Made by a program: the position numbers and the translations under genes
Shown here: in pieces, positions 8,141 through 16,755 of the stretch
Numbering within the stretch: position 1 is the first letter of the stretch
Layout of the letters: each line of letters starts with the position of its first letter
From: Mucilaginibacter mallensis
GTDB lineage: Bacteria; Bacteroidota; Bacteroidia; Sphingobacteriales; Sphingobacteriaceae
DNA: 64,000 nucleotides
Reading direction: 5' to 3'
Assembly (NCBI RefSeq): GCF_900105165.1
Contig: NZ_LT629740.1
Span: forward strand, 2,170,001 to 2,234,000
Notes under the pieces: generated by a model
Seen by the model: the letters and a program-made list of their open reading frames with translations, nothing else
Databases searched by the model: none
Told to the model about the DNA's origin: nothing

Positions 8141-8653
8141 TCACACCTCCTTCGTCATCTTCATATGCATTGCTTTCGGCCAAATTTTATTAAAGAATAG
8201 CGTAAGCAGCAAAGCCACCACACATCCGGCCACCACACATACTACACGTTCTAAAGCTATATACCAGTGTTTGATAGTCTCTATTTGCAGGCATATAATA
8301 ATGAATGCTGCAAGCGCGCTCCTTAAAGTACTAGTTATTTTAAAGCCAATAGCTAAAAAAACTATTATAACAACGCCGATACACATAATCAATAATTCAG
8401 GCAATTGAATGGGGTATAGGCTTGCACCTACAATACAACCCAAAACGTTTGCTTTTATGCGGTCATAAGCCTGATCGGTGCTTCGATCTAATGACGTTGC
8501 TATTACAACCGAAACCAGCGACCAATAAAAGGGATATTCAGGAATAGACTTGTAGAGGATGTAACAGATAATAACACCTAAAATTACTTTTATCAGGTAT
8601 AAAATGTGTGATAAATAAACCGACTTATCTAACTCAAAAAAGCTTTTGTTCAT
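8141..8653 (-). CDS. FUSC-like small integral membrane protein
   Basis: A 170-residue protein with four or five hydrophobic segments (LYLIKVILGVIICYILY, WSLVSVVIATSL, LLIMCIGVVIIVFLAIGF, AALAAFIIIC-like, VVCVVAGCVVALLLTLFF). The motif around D-R-S-T-D-Q-A-Y-D-R-I-K-A-N-V-L-G-C-I-V-G resembles the membrane half of FUSC/aromatic-acid-exporter proteins, in which an R-x-x-G-T-x-x-G loop is common. It lacks the cytosolic half, so transport activity is uncertain. Start at the second Met; the preceding codon is TTG. The ATG is 4 bases after the VOC protein stop, so the two genes form an operon. Confidence 0.75.
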   Translation of the reverse strand: MNKSFFELDKSVYLSHILYLIKVILGVIICYILYKSIPEYPFYWSLVSVVIATSLDRSTDQAYDRIKANVLGCIVGASLYPIQLPELLIMCIGVVIIVFLAIGFKITSTLRSALAAFIIICLQIETIKHWYIALERVVCVVAGCVVALLLTLFFNKIWPKAMHMKMTKEV

Positions 8654-8657
8654 CAAG

Positions 8658-9038
8658 CTAAATATAATTACTTATTTCTACAAGATTTTGGTCGGGATCT
8701 CTTAAATATACCGATATAATTTTGCCGGTAGCGCCGGTTCGTTCCACTGGCCCGGTTTCAATGGCAATACCTTTGGTTTTGAGTGTTTCTACAACCTCAG
8801 CAATCGGCGTATCAGCAATAAAACAAAGATCGCCAGAGCCAGGAGTAGGGTTGATGGCTTTAGGATCAATCTCATGCCCATACTGGTGCAGGTTGATCTT
8901 TTGTATGCCGAATTTCAATGCTTTCCTGCCTTGCTGAAATGTTTCTATCTCCATTCTTAAAATATCCCGGTAAAAGGCACAGGTAGCATCTATATCTTTT
9001 ACCGTTAAAACTAAATGATCGAGTCGGTTAATTTTCAT
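8658..9038 (-). CDS. VOC (glyoxalase/bleomycin-resistance) family protein
   Basis: A 126-residue single-VOC-module protein starting MKINRLDHLVLTVKDIDATCAFY, with the paired beta-alpha-beta-beta-beta units of this fold. Candidate metal ligands are His8 and the glutamate in the closing DPDQNLVEISNYI strand, as in YaeR/fosfomycin-thiol-transferase-like proteins. The substrate cannot be assigned. The open frame continues 46 codons upstream, but that part runs through a TGTCAT palindrome and is not part of the protein. First gene of a two-gene operon with the FUSC-like membrane protein. Confidence 0.88.
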   Translation of the reverse strand: MKINRLDHLVLTVKDIDATCAFYRDILRMEIETFQQGRKALKFGIQKINLHQYGHEIDPKAINPTPGSGDLCFIADTPIAEVVETLKTKGIAIETGPVERTGATGKIISVYLRDPDQNLVEISNYI

Positions 9039-9079
9039 AGATATTGAACGCAAAGTTAGGGGAATGGTTTGGATCACAA

Positions 9080-9175
9080 TGTCATTTCGAACGATAGAGA
9101 GAAATCTTCTGCTTATTGCTATAACCGGTAGAAAAGCTGCAGAGGTTTTCTCCTCGTACCTCGTTCGAAATGACA
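9080..9175. repeat. TGTCAT palindromic element 4
   Basis: Left arm TGTCATTTCGAACGATAGAG; right arm CTCGTACCTCGTTCGAAATGACA. The outer 15 bases are perfectly inverted and the inner parts diverge (GAGAAATCTTCTGC versus GCAGAGGTTTTCTCC). It lies between divergent genes (VOC minus, symporter plus). Confidence 0.8.
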
Positions 9176-9237
9176 TTTCTTTTTTGTGTTTTATTACTAT
9201 CTTGCTACTTGATACCAGCTACTAAATACTAAAAAAC

Positions 9238-10725
9238 ATGTCTCCCGCAATACTCTTATCTTTTATCATCGGTTACTTTTTGGTATTGCTGGTTATATCA
9301 TACCTAACCTCCCGTAAATCAACTGATAACGATACCTTTTTTGTGGCCAACCGTAATTCAAAATGGTATTTGGTTGCATTTGGCATGATCGGCACAGCTT
9401 TAAGTGGTGTTACATTTATCTCTGTCCCAGGTAAAGTTGGCGCGCCAACCGGCGATCAGTTTGAGTATTTCCAGTTCGTATTGGGTAATGCCGCAGGGTT
9501 TATCATCGTGGCAACTGTATTGCTGCCGCTTTACTACCGGCTTAAATTAACATCCATTTATAGCTATATCGAAACTGCTTTAGGTACATGGAGCTATAAA
9601 ACTGCCGCCGGTATTTTCCTTATCAGCAGGATAATAGGATCGGGTTTCAGGCTTTACCTGGTGGTAATTGTATTGCAGAAATTTATATTCGATAGCTACC
9701 ATGTGCCTTTTGCCGTAACGGTGCTGATATGTCTGCTGCTGATATGGTCGTACACGTTTAAAGGAGGCCTTAAAACTATTATTATTACCGATAGTTTGCA
9801 GACGCTGTTCCTGGTATCATCTGTCTTTTTGTCGATCATATTCATTTGCCGCAGCCTGCATTTAAACATATTTGAAGCTTTTGACGCAGTTAAGAATAGC
9901 AGCTACTCCAAAGTCTTTTTCTTTAATGATTTCCTGAGTAGCAAGTTCCATTTTGTGAAGGCATTTTTGGGTGGCATGTTTATTACCATAGCCATGGTGG
10001 GTCTCGATCAGGACCTGATGCAGAAAAACCTGAGCCTGTCTAACATCCGCGAAGCGAAAAAGAATATGTTTAGCTTTACGGCAGTTTTTGTGGTGATCAA
10101 TATCTTTTTTTTAAGCGTAGGGGCATTGCTTTATATCTACGCGGCACATAACGGTATTAAGGTTGCAAAAACCGATTACCTGTATCCAACCATCGCCCTG
10201 CAATACTTAGGCATAATACCTGCAATGGTTTTTATGCTTGGTTTAACTGCTGCAACCTTTGCCACTACCGATTCCGCGTTAACCGCACTCACAACTTCTT
10301 TTTGTGTTGATTTTTTAGGTTTTAATAAGCGTGAAGCCATCAACAGTAAAAAGAATGTAAACACCAGGCATTTTGTGCATATTGGCTTTTCTGTGTTGAT
10401 GCTGCTGACCATTATCGCTTTTAATGCCATTAATAATGATGCTGTTGTAACAGCTATCTTCAAAGTGGCATCTTATACCTATGGTCCGTTGCTTGGCCTG
10501 TACAGCTTTGGTTTGTTTATGAAAAACAGGCAGGTTAGGGATAAGCTGGTGCCTTTTATTTGTTTGATATCGCCAGCAATCTGTTATTTCCTGAGCACTT
10601 CATCAAAAGCGCTGCTGGGCGGTTATGTTTTCGATAACGAACTCATCATCGTGAACGGATTGATTACATTTGCCGGGCTGCTAATCACCTCTGCATCGAA
10701 AACAAAAACACCAATTAGTGCTTAA
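9238..10725 (+). CDS. Sodium:solute symporter (SSS family)
   Basis: A 495-residue inner-membrane protein with about 13 hydrophobic segments, within the normal SSS length. It opens with a membrane helix (LLSFIIGYFLVLLVISYL) and then FFVANRNSKWYLVAFGMIGTALSGVTFISVPG, the characteristic unwound TM1 region. GLDQDLMQKNLS and TTDSALTALTTSFCVDFL match the conserved TM8 sodium-site region. It imports a small organic solute with Na+; the substrate is not evident. A LOG-family gene follows after 26 bases and may be co-transcribed. Confidence 0.92.
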   Translation: MSPAILLSFIIGYFLVLLVISYLTSRKSTDNDTFFVANRNSKWYLVAFGMIGTALSGVTFISVPGKVGAPTGDQFEYFQFVLGNAAGFIIVATVLLPLYYRLKLTSIYSYIETALGTWSYKTAAGIFLISRIIGSGFRLYLVVIVLQKFIFDSYHVPFAVTVLICLLLIWSYTFKGGLKTIIITDSLQTLFLVSSVFLSIIFICRSLHLNIFEAFDAVKNSSYSKVFFFNDFLSSKFHFVKAFLGGMFITIAMVGLDQDLMQKNLSLSNIREAKKNMFSFTAVFVVINIFFLSVGALLYIYAAHNGIKVAKTDYLYPTIALQYLGIIPAMVFMLGLTAATFATTDSALTALTTSFCVDFLGFNKREAINSKKNVNTRHFVHIGFSVLMLLTIIAFNAINNDAVVTAIFKVASYTYGPLLGLYSFGLFMKNRQVRDKLVPFICLISPAICYFLSTSSKALLGGYVFDNELIIVNGLITFAGLLITSASKTKTPISA

Positions 10726-10751
10726 TACTTTTTACTCTATCTATATAATTT

Positions 10752-11459
10752 ATGACAAATGATGATAAAATAAGACGCGCGTTTGAAAATAAGAACTGGC
10801 AGGAAATTAAGGTAACCGACTCCTGGCAGATATTTAAAATTATGGCCGAGTTTGTTGATGGTTTTGATAAACTGGCTAAAATAGGCCCTTGTGTATCCAT
10901 ATTCGGGTCGGCACGAACAAAAAATGATAGTAAGTATTACCAGACATCAGAAGAATGCGCCCGTTTGCTATCAGAGCGCGGCTACGGCGTAATATCAGGC
11001 GGCGGGCCGGGCATTATGGAGGCCGCTAATAAAGGTGCATTTGAGGCAGGAGGGAAGTCGGTAGGGCTGAACATTGAATTGCCATTTGAACAGTTCCACA
11101 ATAAGTACCTCGATAGGGACAAAATACTGGAGTTTGATTATTTTTTTGTGCGCAAAGTAATGTTCATGAAATATTCGCAGGGCTTTATTATATTGCCCGG
11201 CGGCTTTGGTACCATGGATGAATCGTTCGAGGCTATGACGCTGATACAAACAGGTAAGATAGCCCGTTTTCCTATTGTGTTTGTGGGAATTGACTACTGG
11301 AAGGGGTTGTTTGATTGGGTGGAGAAAAACATGCTTGAACACGAGCATAACATCAGCCCGGAAGATTTGAACTTGTACCGTTTGGTAGACACCGCCGAAG
11401 AGGCAACCGAGCATATTTTTCGCTTTTATGATAAATATGTGCTTAAACCTAACTTCTAA
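10752..11459 (+). CDS. LOG family protein (TIGR00730), long form
   Basis: A 235-residue Rossmann-fold protein. It carries the signature G-G-G-P-G-I-M-E-A-A-N-K-G-A and P-G-G-F-G-T-M-D-E, which bind nucleotide and supply the catalytic Glu/Arg pair in LOG enzymes (nucleoside 5'-monophosphate phosphoribohydrolases, first known from cytokinin activation). An N-terminal extension of about 35 residues precedes the core, unlike the shorter paralogue at 24922-25506. Probably cytosolic nucleotide salvage or housecleaning. The in vivo substrate is unknown. Confidence 0.9.
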   Translation: MTNDDKIRRAFENKNWQEIKVTDSWQIFKIMAEFVDGFDKLAKIGPCVSIFGSARTKNDSKYYQTSEECARLLSERGYGVISGGGPGIMEAANKGAFEAGGKSVGLNIELPFEQFHNKYLDRDKILEFDYFFVRKVMFMKYSQGFIILPGGFGTMDESFEAMTLIQTGKIARFPIVFVGIDYWKGLFDWVEKNMLEHEHNISPEDLNLYRLVDTAEEATEHIFRFYDKYVLKPNF

Positions 11460-11541
11460 AAACAGGAAATCAAACTCGAATTGCATTGGTATAGTAATTG
11501 TATTATAATGAAATATTAACATACAACTAACTGTAAAAAAC

Positions 11542-12009
11542 ATGAGCGATAACAGCACTAAACCTGAAGAAAAGGGATTTTTTGAAAAGGTTAAAGAAAC
11601 GATTGAGAGTCTTTGGGATGATACCAAAGATAACGCCGAAGAATTAAAAGATAAAGCAGTCGATACAATTGATCATCTTAAAGATAAAGTAACAGCTAAA
11701 AAAGCTACCACTAAACATAAAGCTACAACTGTTAAAGCAAGCGTTGCTCATAAAGCATCAGTAACAGCTGCCAAAGCAAAAACTGTTGCTTCTGATGTTA
11801 AAGCTAAGGCTGATACTAAAGCAAAAGAAGTAACTGCTAAAGCTAAAACCGAAACAGCTGCTGCTAAAAAATCAGCAACTGATACTAAAAAGAAAGTTGC
11901 TGCTAAAGCAAAAGTTGTTGCCGATAAAGCTAAAACTGAAGCTGCCGGTGCTAAAAAGACTATCGCTGCAAAATCAACAGCTGCTAAGAAAGCTGTTGCT
12001 GCTAAGTAA
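11542..12009 (+). CDS. Ala/Lys-rich histone-H1-like protein
   Basis: A 155-residue protein. The N-terminal 45 residues are acidic and amphipathic (GFFEKVKETIESLWDDTKDN...). The rest is almost entirely Ala, Lys, Thr and Val in KAK/AAK blocks, resembling histone H1 tails and bacterial H1-like (HctB-type) proteins. The composition predicts nucleic-acid binding by the tail, while the N-terminus looks like a CsbD/apolipoprotein-type helix that could self-associate. No signal peptide. It has its own strong terminator, so it is probably monocistronic. A purely structural stress-related helix protein remains an alternative. Confidence 0.75.
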   Translation: MSDNSTKPEEKGFFEKVKETIESLWDDTKDNAEELKDKAVDTIDHLKDKVTAKKATTKHKATTVKASVAHKASVTAAKAKTVASDVKAKADTKAKEVTAKAKTETAAAKKSATDTKKKVAAKAKVVADKAKTEAAGAKKTIAAKSTAAKKAVAAK

Positions 12010-12025
12010 TTATTTTTGATATATT

Positions 12026-12061
12026 AAAAAAGCCGAATGATAATCCATCATTCGGCTTTTT
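12026..12061 (+). terminator. Intrinsic terminator of the H1-like gene
   Basis: A stem AAAAAGCCGAATGAT / ATCATTCGGCTTTTT with a 5-base loop and a T tract, 16 bases after the stop codon. Confidence 0.9.
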
Positions 12062-12091
12062 ACTGATGCGTTATTGATAAGGTGGAGTGGG

Positions 12092-12167
12092 TGTCATGCT
12101 GAGCGCTAGTCGAAGTATGAGCGTAAAGGCCTTTGCCCACATGCTTCGACTAGCGCTCAGCATAACA
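12092..12167. repeat. TGTCAT palindromic element 5
   Basis: Arms TGTCATGCTGAGCGCTAGTC... and its inverse ending CAGCATAACA. The centre contains the small palindrome AAAGGCCTTT. The outer terminus reads TAACA instead of TGACA. Confidence 0.8.
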
Positions 12168-12257
12168 GCCTTGCGCACATCAGTGGTTATAGACTTACAA
12201 AGTTTTAAAAACTAAGTCTTCTTCGATAGAACCAGCACATTGGCTACCTGGCGTGTG

Positions 12258-12284
12258 AGATGCTGAAACATGTTCAGCATGACA
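12258..12284. repeat. Short TGTCAT-family remnant
   Basis: GATGCTGAA-CATGTTCAGCATGACA is a compact palindrome that ends like the TGTCAT family and shares the CTGAAC wording with element 3. Between it and element 5 (12168-12257) I see no gene. Confidence 0.55.
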
Positions 12285-12290
12285 GTTATT

Positions 12291-12331
12291 AAACAGAAAG
12301 GGCAGTGAAATTTTCACCGCCCTTTCTGTTT
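12291..12331. terminator. Bidirectional terminator downstream of the response regulator
   Basis: A 13-bp stem AAACAGAAAGGGC / GCCCTTTCTGTTT with an inner GTGAAA/TTTCAC stem. It sits 37 bases beyond the stop of the minus-strand regulator gene. The T tract is short, so efficiency is uncertain. Confidence 0.65.
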
Positions 12332-12367
12332 ATATTTTCGAGTCCTCTCCTTTGAAGAGGTCCTCTC

Positions 12368-13057
12368 TTACGCTCCGAACTTATAACCAACACCTTTTAC
12401 GGTTGATATAATATCATCACCTAATTTTTCACGTACCTTACGGATATGTACATCAATAGTACGGTTAGTAACTACTACTGAGTCTTCCCAAATATTTTTC
12501 AGGATCACCTCGCGGGTATAAACTTTACCAGGTTTTGAAGCCAGCAGGTACAATAGCTCAAATTCTTTTTTGGCTAATACCACCTTAGCACCTTTTTGGA
12601 AAACAAGATAAGCCTCGCGGTCAATTACCAGGTCGCCAATTTCCAGTTTGTTATCGGTAACATCTTCGGCAGGGGCGTTGCGGCGTAATATGGCGTTAAT
12701 ACGGCTAACCAAAGCGCGGGGCTTTATAGGTTTTGCAATATAATCGTCTGCTCCAACGTTGAAACCTGCAATTTCAGAATATTCCTCACTGCGGGCAGTT
12801 AAAAACACCATAAAGGTATTCTTAAATTCGGGCATGGTGCGCATAATGCGGCAGGCCTCGATGCCATCCATTTTAGGCATCATAATGTCCAGTACTATCA
12901 GGTCAGGGAGAGATCTTTTGGCCTCAGTAACAGCTTCTTGTCCGTTATGCGCCAGGAAAACCTGGTAGCCTTCCTTCTTTAAATTATACTCTATCAGCTC
13001 TAAAATATCCGGTTCATCATCAACAATAAGTATTTTTTGTTTCGATATGTTGCTCAT
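12368..13057 (-). CDS. OmpR/PhoB-family response regulator
   Basis: A 229-residue two-domain regulator. The receiver domain has acidic Asp13/Asp14, the phosphorylated Asp57 (in LIVLDIMMPKMDG), Thr87 and Lys109 (AKPIKP). The winged-helix DNA-binding domain ends T-N-R-T-I-D-V-H-I-R-K-V-R-E-K-L-G, typical of PhoB/OmpR recognition helices. The overall wording is closest to PhoB-like regulators, but no histidine kinase lies next to it, so its signal is unknown. A bidirectional terminator lies downstream, and no partner gene shares the transcript. Confidence 0.93.
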   Translation of the reverse strand: MSNISKQKILIVDDEPDILELIEYNLKKEGYQVFLAHNGQEAVTEAKRSLPDLIVLDIMMPKMDGIEACRIMRTMPEFKNTFMVFLTARSEEYSEIAGFNVGADDYIAKPIKPRALVSRINAILRRNAPAEDVTDNKLEIGDLVIDREAYLVFQKGAKVVLAKKEFELLYLLASKPGKVYTREVILKNIWEDSVVVTNRTIDVHIRKVREKLGDDIISTVKGVGYKFGA

Positions 13058-13151
13058 GATTAATTTTTGTATAAAAGTATACGCTGAAAAGAAGCAAATA
13101 GTTAAGCTAATATTAACAAATTGTTAAATGTTACTTTATCTTAACAGTTAA

Positions 13152-14273
13152 TTAAGGCTTATTAAATGTTTTATTTAAAAAATCTTCAAGATCAGCCCCT
13201 CTTACATTTTTGGCAACTATAATGCCCTGAGGATCAATTATGAAGTTTGATGGTATCGCTTCTATATGATATAACCTTTCTGTAGGGCCTTCAAAATTCT
13301 TAAGGTCTGATGCATGGCTCCAAGTTAAATTATCTGCCGTGATTGCCTGTTGCCATTTATCTTTATCAGTATCTAACGATATACCAAGGATATTAAGACC
13401 TTTTGACTTGAACTTTGCATACTGCGCAACTACATTAGGGTTTTCCTGCCTGCACGGGCCGCACCATGATGCCCAGAAATCAAGCATAACATATTTCCCT
13501 TTGTAATCAGATAGTTTGATGGGCTTGTTATCTACACCTATAACAGTAAACTCAGGTGCAGGCTGTCCGATCGATACCGGTTTAATCAGCATCATTTGTT
13601 TGATGAACTGCTGTACACCCGGGTTGTCCTTAAAACTATCTTTTATCTGATCTGCATATGCAATTAATTGCTGCTCATATTTATCAGGGTCAAGTGATGT
13701 TGCCGCGTAAAAGCCAGCCAGCGAGTTTTTGTTATCATTCATGAATTTCAAAGTAACAACGCTGTAATCAGCTATGTTTTTTTGAAATACCGGCAAATAT
13801 ATTTTCATTAATGAATCTGATTGTTTGCCTAAAGCCTGTGATTTTGCCTGGTATTCATCAGCCAGTTTGGTGTTTTTGTCGGTATAAACATTACTTATCT
13901 TGTTAAACTCCTGGATCTTTTCAGATTCATCCGAGCCACTGATGGTGTAACTATGTTTATTGTCGTTCAAATCGGTACTGAAATCAATGGCATCACCGTT
14001 TTTAGCTATCAGGTCAAAAACACTGCCGCCTACGCGTAATTTATACAGATTAGCATAAGGTGCGGTATGTTTAAACTGGAATTTACCATCTTCGCTTAGT
14101 TTGGTTGAGTCAACCACGTTTGTGGTGGTGCTGTCGCTCTCTAACAGGAATACAGTTTTTAAGCTTGCGGGATTTTGAACAGTACCAGAAATGGTAAATG
14201 CGCTATTATCCTTGCACGAAAATATCAGCATTGAGATAGATACAATGCCGCATAATATGATACGGTTTTTCAT
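13152..14273 (-). CDS. TlpA-family thiol:disulfide lipoprotein with DUF4369-type N-terminus
   Basis: A 373-residue exported lipoprotein with lipobox L-I-F-S-C at residues 16-20. Residues 25-120 look like the DUF4369 beta domain (FTISGTVQNPASLKTVFLLES). A helical linker follows, and then a thioredoxin-like AhpC/TSA-Redoxin domain with W-C-G-P-C in the context DFWASWCGPCRQENPNV. It should act as a membrane-anchored reductant or disulfide-handling protein in the periplasm, as TlpA/ResA do. It begins one base after the gatB stop (TAA then ATG), so it is in the gatB transcript. The functional link to translation fidelity is not obvious. Confidence 0.9.
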   Translation of the reverse strand: MKNRIILCGIVSISMLIFSCKDNSAFTISGTVQNPASLKTVFLLESDSTTTNVVDSTKLSEDGKFQFKHTAPYANLYKLRVGGSVFDLIAKNGDAIDFSTDLNDNKHSYTISGSDESEKIQEFNKISNVYTDKNTKLADEYQAKSQALGKQSDSLMKIYLPVFQKNIADYSVVTLKFMNDNKNSLAGFYAATSLDPDKYEQQLIAYADQIKDSFKDNPGVQQFIKQMMLIKPVSIGQPAPEFTVIGVDNKPIKLSDYKGKYVMLDFWASWCGPCRQENPNVVAQYAKFKSKGLNILGISLDTDKDKWQQAITADNLTWSHASDLKNFEGPTERLYHIEAIPSNFIIDPQGIIVAKNVRGADLEDFLNKTFNKP

Positions 14274-15743
14274 TTATTTAGATTCTAGTTCTTTAATAAG
14301 TAGTTGATTTGTTTTCTGCGGATCGATCTTGCCTTTTGAGCTTTTCATAATTTCGCCCATAAACAAACCTAAAACGCCTTTTTTACCTTTCTGGTATTCT
14401 TTAACCTTATCCGGAAACTTGGCAATCGCGGCCTGGATAAACTGACTCACATCGTCACCATCATTACTGATCAATAGGTTCAGTTCAGCAGCCAACGTTT
14501 CCGCGGTTTTATCCGGGAATTTAAGCAGGGCAGGGAATAATTTATGCGATGCCACGGTATTATTGATCTGTCCTGAATCAACCAGTTTAATTAACCCGGC
14601 CAAGTTTGAAGGTTTAACGCCGATATTGCCAATGTGCAAACCACTTTCATTTAAATGCGATTTAACAGGCCCCATCAGCAAATGTACTGCCGATTTATAA
14701 TTACTGGTATGCTTAATTAATTCTTCAAAAAATAAAGCAAGTTCTTTATCGGCCGTAATAACCGTCGCGTCATAATCTGATAGCCCTAATTCAGCAGTGT
14801 ACTTTTTATAAAGTTGGTTAGGCAGGGCAGGCATAGCCTGTTGTATTTTGTCGATATACGACTTATCTAAAAATAATGGCGCCAGATCGGGTTCAGGAAA
14901 ATAACGGTAATCGTTAGCCATTTCCTTTGAGCGTAAAACTGATGTTTCACCTGTATCAGCATTAAAGTTTAAAGTGTTTTGATCTATACGACCGCCGTTT
15001 TCAATAACGTTTACCTGTCTTGCAAATTCATGTTCAATGGCACGCTGTACATTGCGTATAGAGTTCAGGTTTTTTACTTCACAGCGATTGCCGTAAGCTG
15101 TTTCACCTTTAAGCCTTACTGAGATATTGGCATCGCAACGCATGCTGCCTTCCTCCATATTGCCATCGCAAATATCAAGGTAGCGTAACAGCTTACGTGT
15201 CTCTGTTAAAAACTGTCCTGCTTCTTCGCTGCTGCGCATGTCGGGCTCGGTAACGATTTCAATCAGGGGGACACCTGCACGATTCAGGTCGATAAGTGAA
15301 TCATCGAAATGCTGGTCGTGCATGCTTTTACCGGCATCCTCTTCCATATGGATGTGATGGATAGCGATATCTTTCGCCGTGCCGTCACTCAATCTTACCG
15401 GTACAAAACCACCCGTAACTACTGGTTTATGATCCTGGGTTATCTGGTAGCCTTTTGGCAGATCAGCGTAAAAATAATTTTTACGGGCGAATGTATTATT
15501 CAGGTTAACTGTGCAATTGCAGGCCAGGCCCATTTTAACTGCATACTCCACCATAGTTTTATTAAGGCGGGGAAGTGTGCCCGGGTGCCCTAATGATACT
15601 GGACTGATATGATGATTAGGTTCAGCGCCAAATGCTGCTGAATCTGATGAAAATGCCTTGCTTAAAGTAGATAATTGCGCGTGAACCTCTAACCCTACAA
15701 CCAACTCATATTTGTCACTAATATCGCCTGTGAGAACTGTCAT
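14274..15743 (-). CDS. gatB: Asp-tRNA(Asn)/Glu-tRNA(Gln) amidotransferase subunit B
   Basis: A 489-residue GatB. It recruits misacylated Glu-tRNA(Gln) or Asp-tRNA(Asn) and phosphorylates the side chain before amidation by GatA with GatC. The N-terminal YELVVGLEVHAQLST, the ANDYRYFPEPDLAPL segment and the C-terminal tRNA-binding GatB/Yqey domain (GLFMGEIMKSSKGKIDP) are all present, and length is normal. gatA and gatC are not in this window. A TATATTTG promoter box lies upstream. The gene is followed directly by a TlpA-like lipoprotein gene. Confidence 0.96.
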   Translation of the reverse strand: MTVLTGDISDKYELVVGLEVHAQLSTLSKAFSSDSAAFGAEPNHHISPVSLGHPGTLPRLNKTMVEYAVKMGLACNCTVNLNNTFARKNYFYADLPKGYQITQDHKPVVTGGFVPVRLSDGTAKDIAIHHIHMEEDAGKSMHDQHFDDSLIDLNRAGVPLIEIVTEPDMRSSEEAGQFLTETRKLLRYLDICDGNMEEGSMRCDANISVRLKGETAYGNRCEVKNLNSIRNVQRAIEHEFARQVNVIENGGRIDQNTLNFNADTGETSVLRSKEMANDYRYFPEPDLAPLFLDKSYIDKIQQAMPALPNQLYKKYTAELGLSDYDATVITADKELALFFEELIKHTSNYKSAVHLLMGPVKSHLNESGLHIGNIGVKPSNLAGLIKLVDSGQINNTVASHKLFPALLKFPDKTAETLAAELNLLISNDGDDVSQFIQAAIAKFPDKVKEYQKGKKGVLGLFMGEIMKSSKGKIDPQKTNQLLIKELESK

Positions 15744-15783
15744 AAATAATGTATTTCAGCCATAAATCAGCTGATCCAATTTT

Positions 15784-15791
15784 CAAATATA
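15784..15791 (-). promoter_or_regulatory. Probable gatB promoter -7 box (TATATTTG on minus strand)
   Basis: CAAATATA on the plus strand reads TATATTTG on the minus strand, an exact TAnnTTTG match, 40 bases before the gatB ATG. A clear -33 TTTG is lacking. Confidence 0.45.
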
Positions 15792-15865
15792 TGGTTATTA
15801 GTTATTATGCGCATAATAAAATCTTGCTTATAGCGATTTAAAATGAGGTCTTTTATATTACAAAG

Positions 15866-15893
15866 CATCATTGCGAGCGGCGAAGCAATGGCG
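15866..15893. repeat. Single TCATTGCGAG arm of the TGTCAT repeat family
   Basis: CATCATTGCGAGCGGCGAAG followed by CAATGG resembles one arm of elements 19417-19502 and 36605-36710. No opposite arm is present, so it looks like a decayed copy. Confidence 0.6.
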
Positions 15894-15922
15894 CTTGGAG
15901 AAAAGAGTTATTAGCAACTTAA

Positions 15923-16747
15923 TTAATTATCGTCGCTGCTATGGTGATGTTTCTTCTTTTTCTTTTTATGTGTAGTGGTGCTACTATTGTCATCCGATTT
16001 TTTCTTCTTCTTTTTGGATGATGAAGTACTACTTTGGTTAGATGTTGAAGACGATTTTTTCTTTTCGGTAGAAGTAGCTTTTGCAGTTGGTGTTGCTGTA
16101 GTTTTAGTTGTACTTTTTAAGGTTGAATCTTTACTTACCTGCTGTACGGTAAATTCATTATTCCTCAAACCATATTGCAATAAGCGTTTTGCCCCGGTTG
16201 GTTTGGCATTCTTACCATCGCCATCATATATCGGGAACTCACGCATAAACTTGCCTTCCTTGATATAGAAATTATCGTTACCGCGGTAGCCTTTCCTTTG
16301 AGAGGATGTTAATTTCGGAAAATCGAGCTTATTGGCTTTGCTGTTATTAAATTCAAAGGCATATATAACGGCATAGTTTGTTGTATCAGTGGCTTTGGCC
16401 TGTATCAGTATTTCAGGGTTTCCATCAAGGTCCATGTCAGAGTTATAAACATCTACAATTGAACCATCCAGATCACCTGTGGTAGTATTATATTTCATAC
16501 CCGATGAATCGGAATGGAGTATCAAGAACGACCCCACGGCTTGCGACCCTCTTCCCCAGCTTAATACATCAAAATCATTGCCGGGTGAAACCTCAATCAG
16601 TTTATGAAACCTGAATGGTTGCATTATGGCAGGCTTTTTTACCACTACAGGGGTAGTATCCGTTTTTTTATCGTCATTATTATTACAGCCTGCTATTATG
16701 GTACATGCTGCCAGTATCAATAAATAAAACCTGTTATTCATCTTCAT
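15923..16747 (-). CDS. PliI-like lipoprotein with poly-Lys/Ser/His tail
   Basis: A 274-residue protein with signal peptide and lipobox I-I-A-G-C (Cys at about residue 20). Residues 40-200 contain YNSDMDLDGNPEILIQAKA and EFPIYDGDGKNAKPTGAKRLLQYGL, the pattern of the PliI family of periplasmic inhibitors of invertebrate-type lysozyme. It may therefore protect peptidoglycan. The last 70 residues are very low complexity: Thr/Ser/Lys blocks, K6 and K6-H3 runs, ending SSDDN. This tail is absent from ordinary PliI proteins and could bind polyanions or metals. It starts 8 bases after the GH20 hexosaminidase stop and is in the same transcript. Confidence 0.72.
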   Translation of the reverse strand: MKMNNRFYLLILAACTIIAGCNNNDDKKTDTTPVVVKKPAIMQPFRFHKLIEVSPGNDFDVLSWGRGSQAVGSFLILHSDSSGMKYNTTTGDLDGSIVDVYNSDMDLDGNPEILIQAKATDTTNYAVIYAFEFNNSKANKLDFPKLTSSQRKGYRGNDNFYIKEGKFMREFPIYDGDGKNAKPTGAKRLLQYGLRNNEFTVQQVSKDSTLKSTTKTTATPTAKATSTEKKKSSSTSNQSSTSSSKKKKKKSDDNSSTTTHKKKKKKHHHSSDDN

Positions 16748-16755
16748 AAATCGGC

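Noticed and set aside
9039..9176. 46-codon upstream extension of the VOC protein
   Set aside because: It is translated TGTCAT palindrome DNA. VOC proteins of this type start at MKINRLDHLVL.
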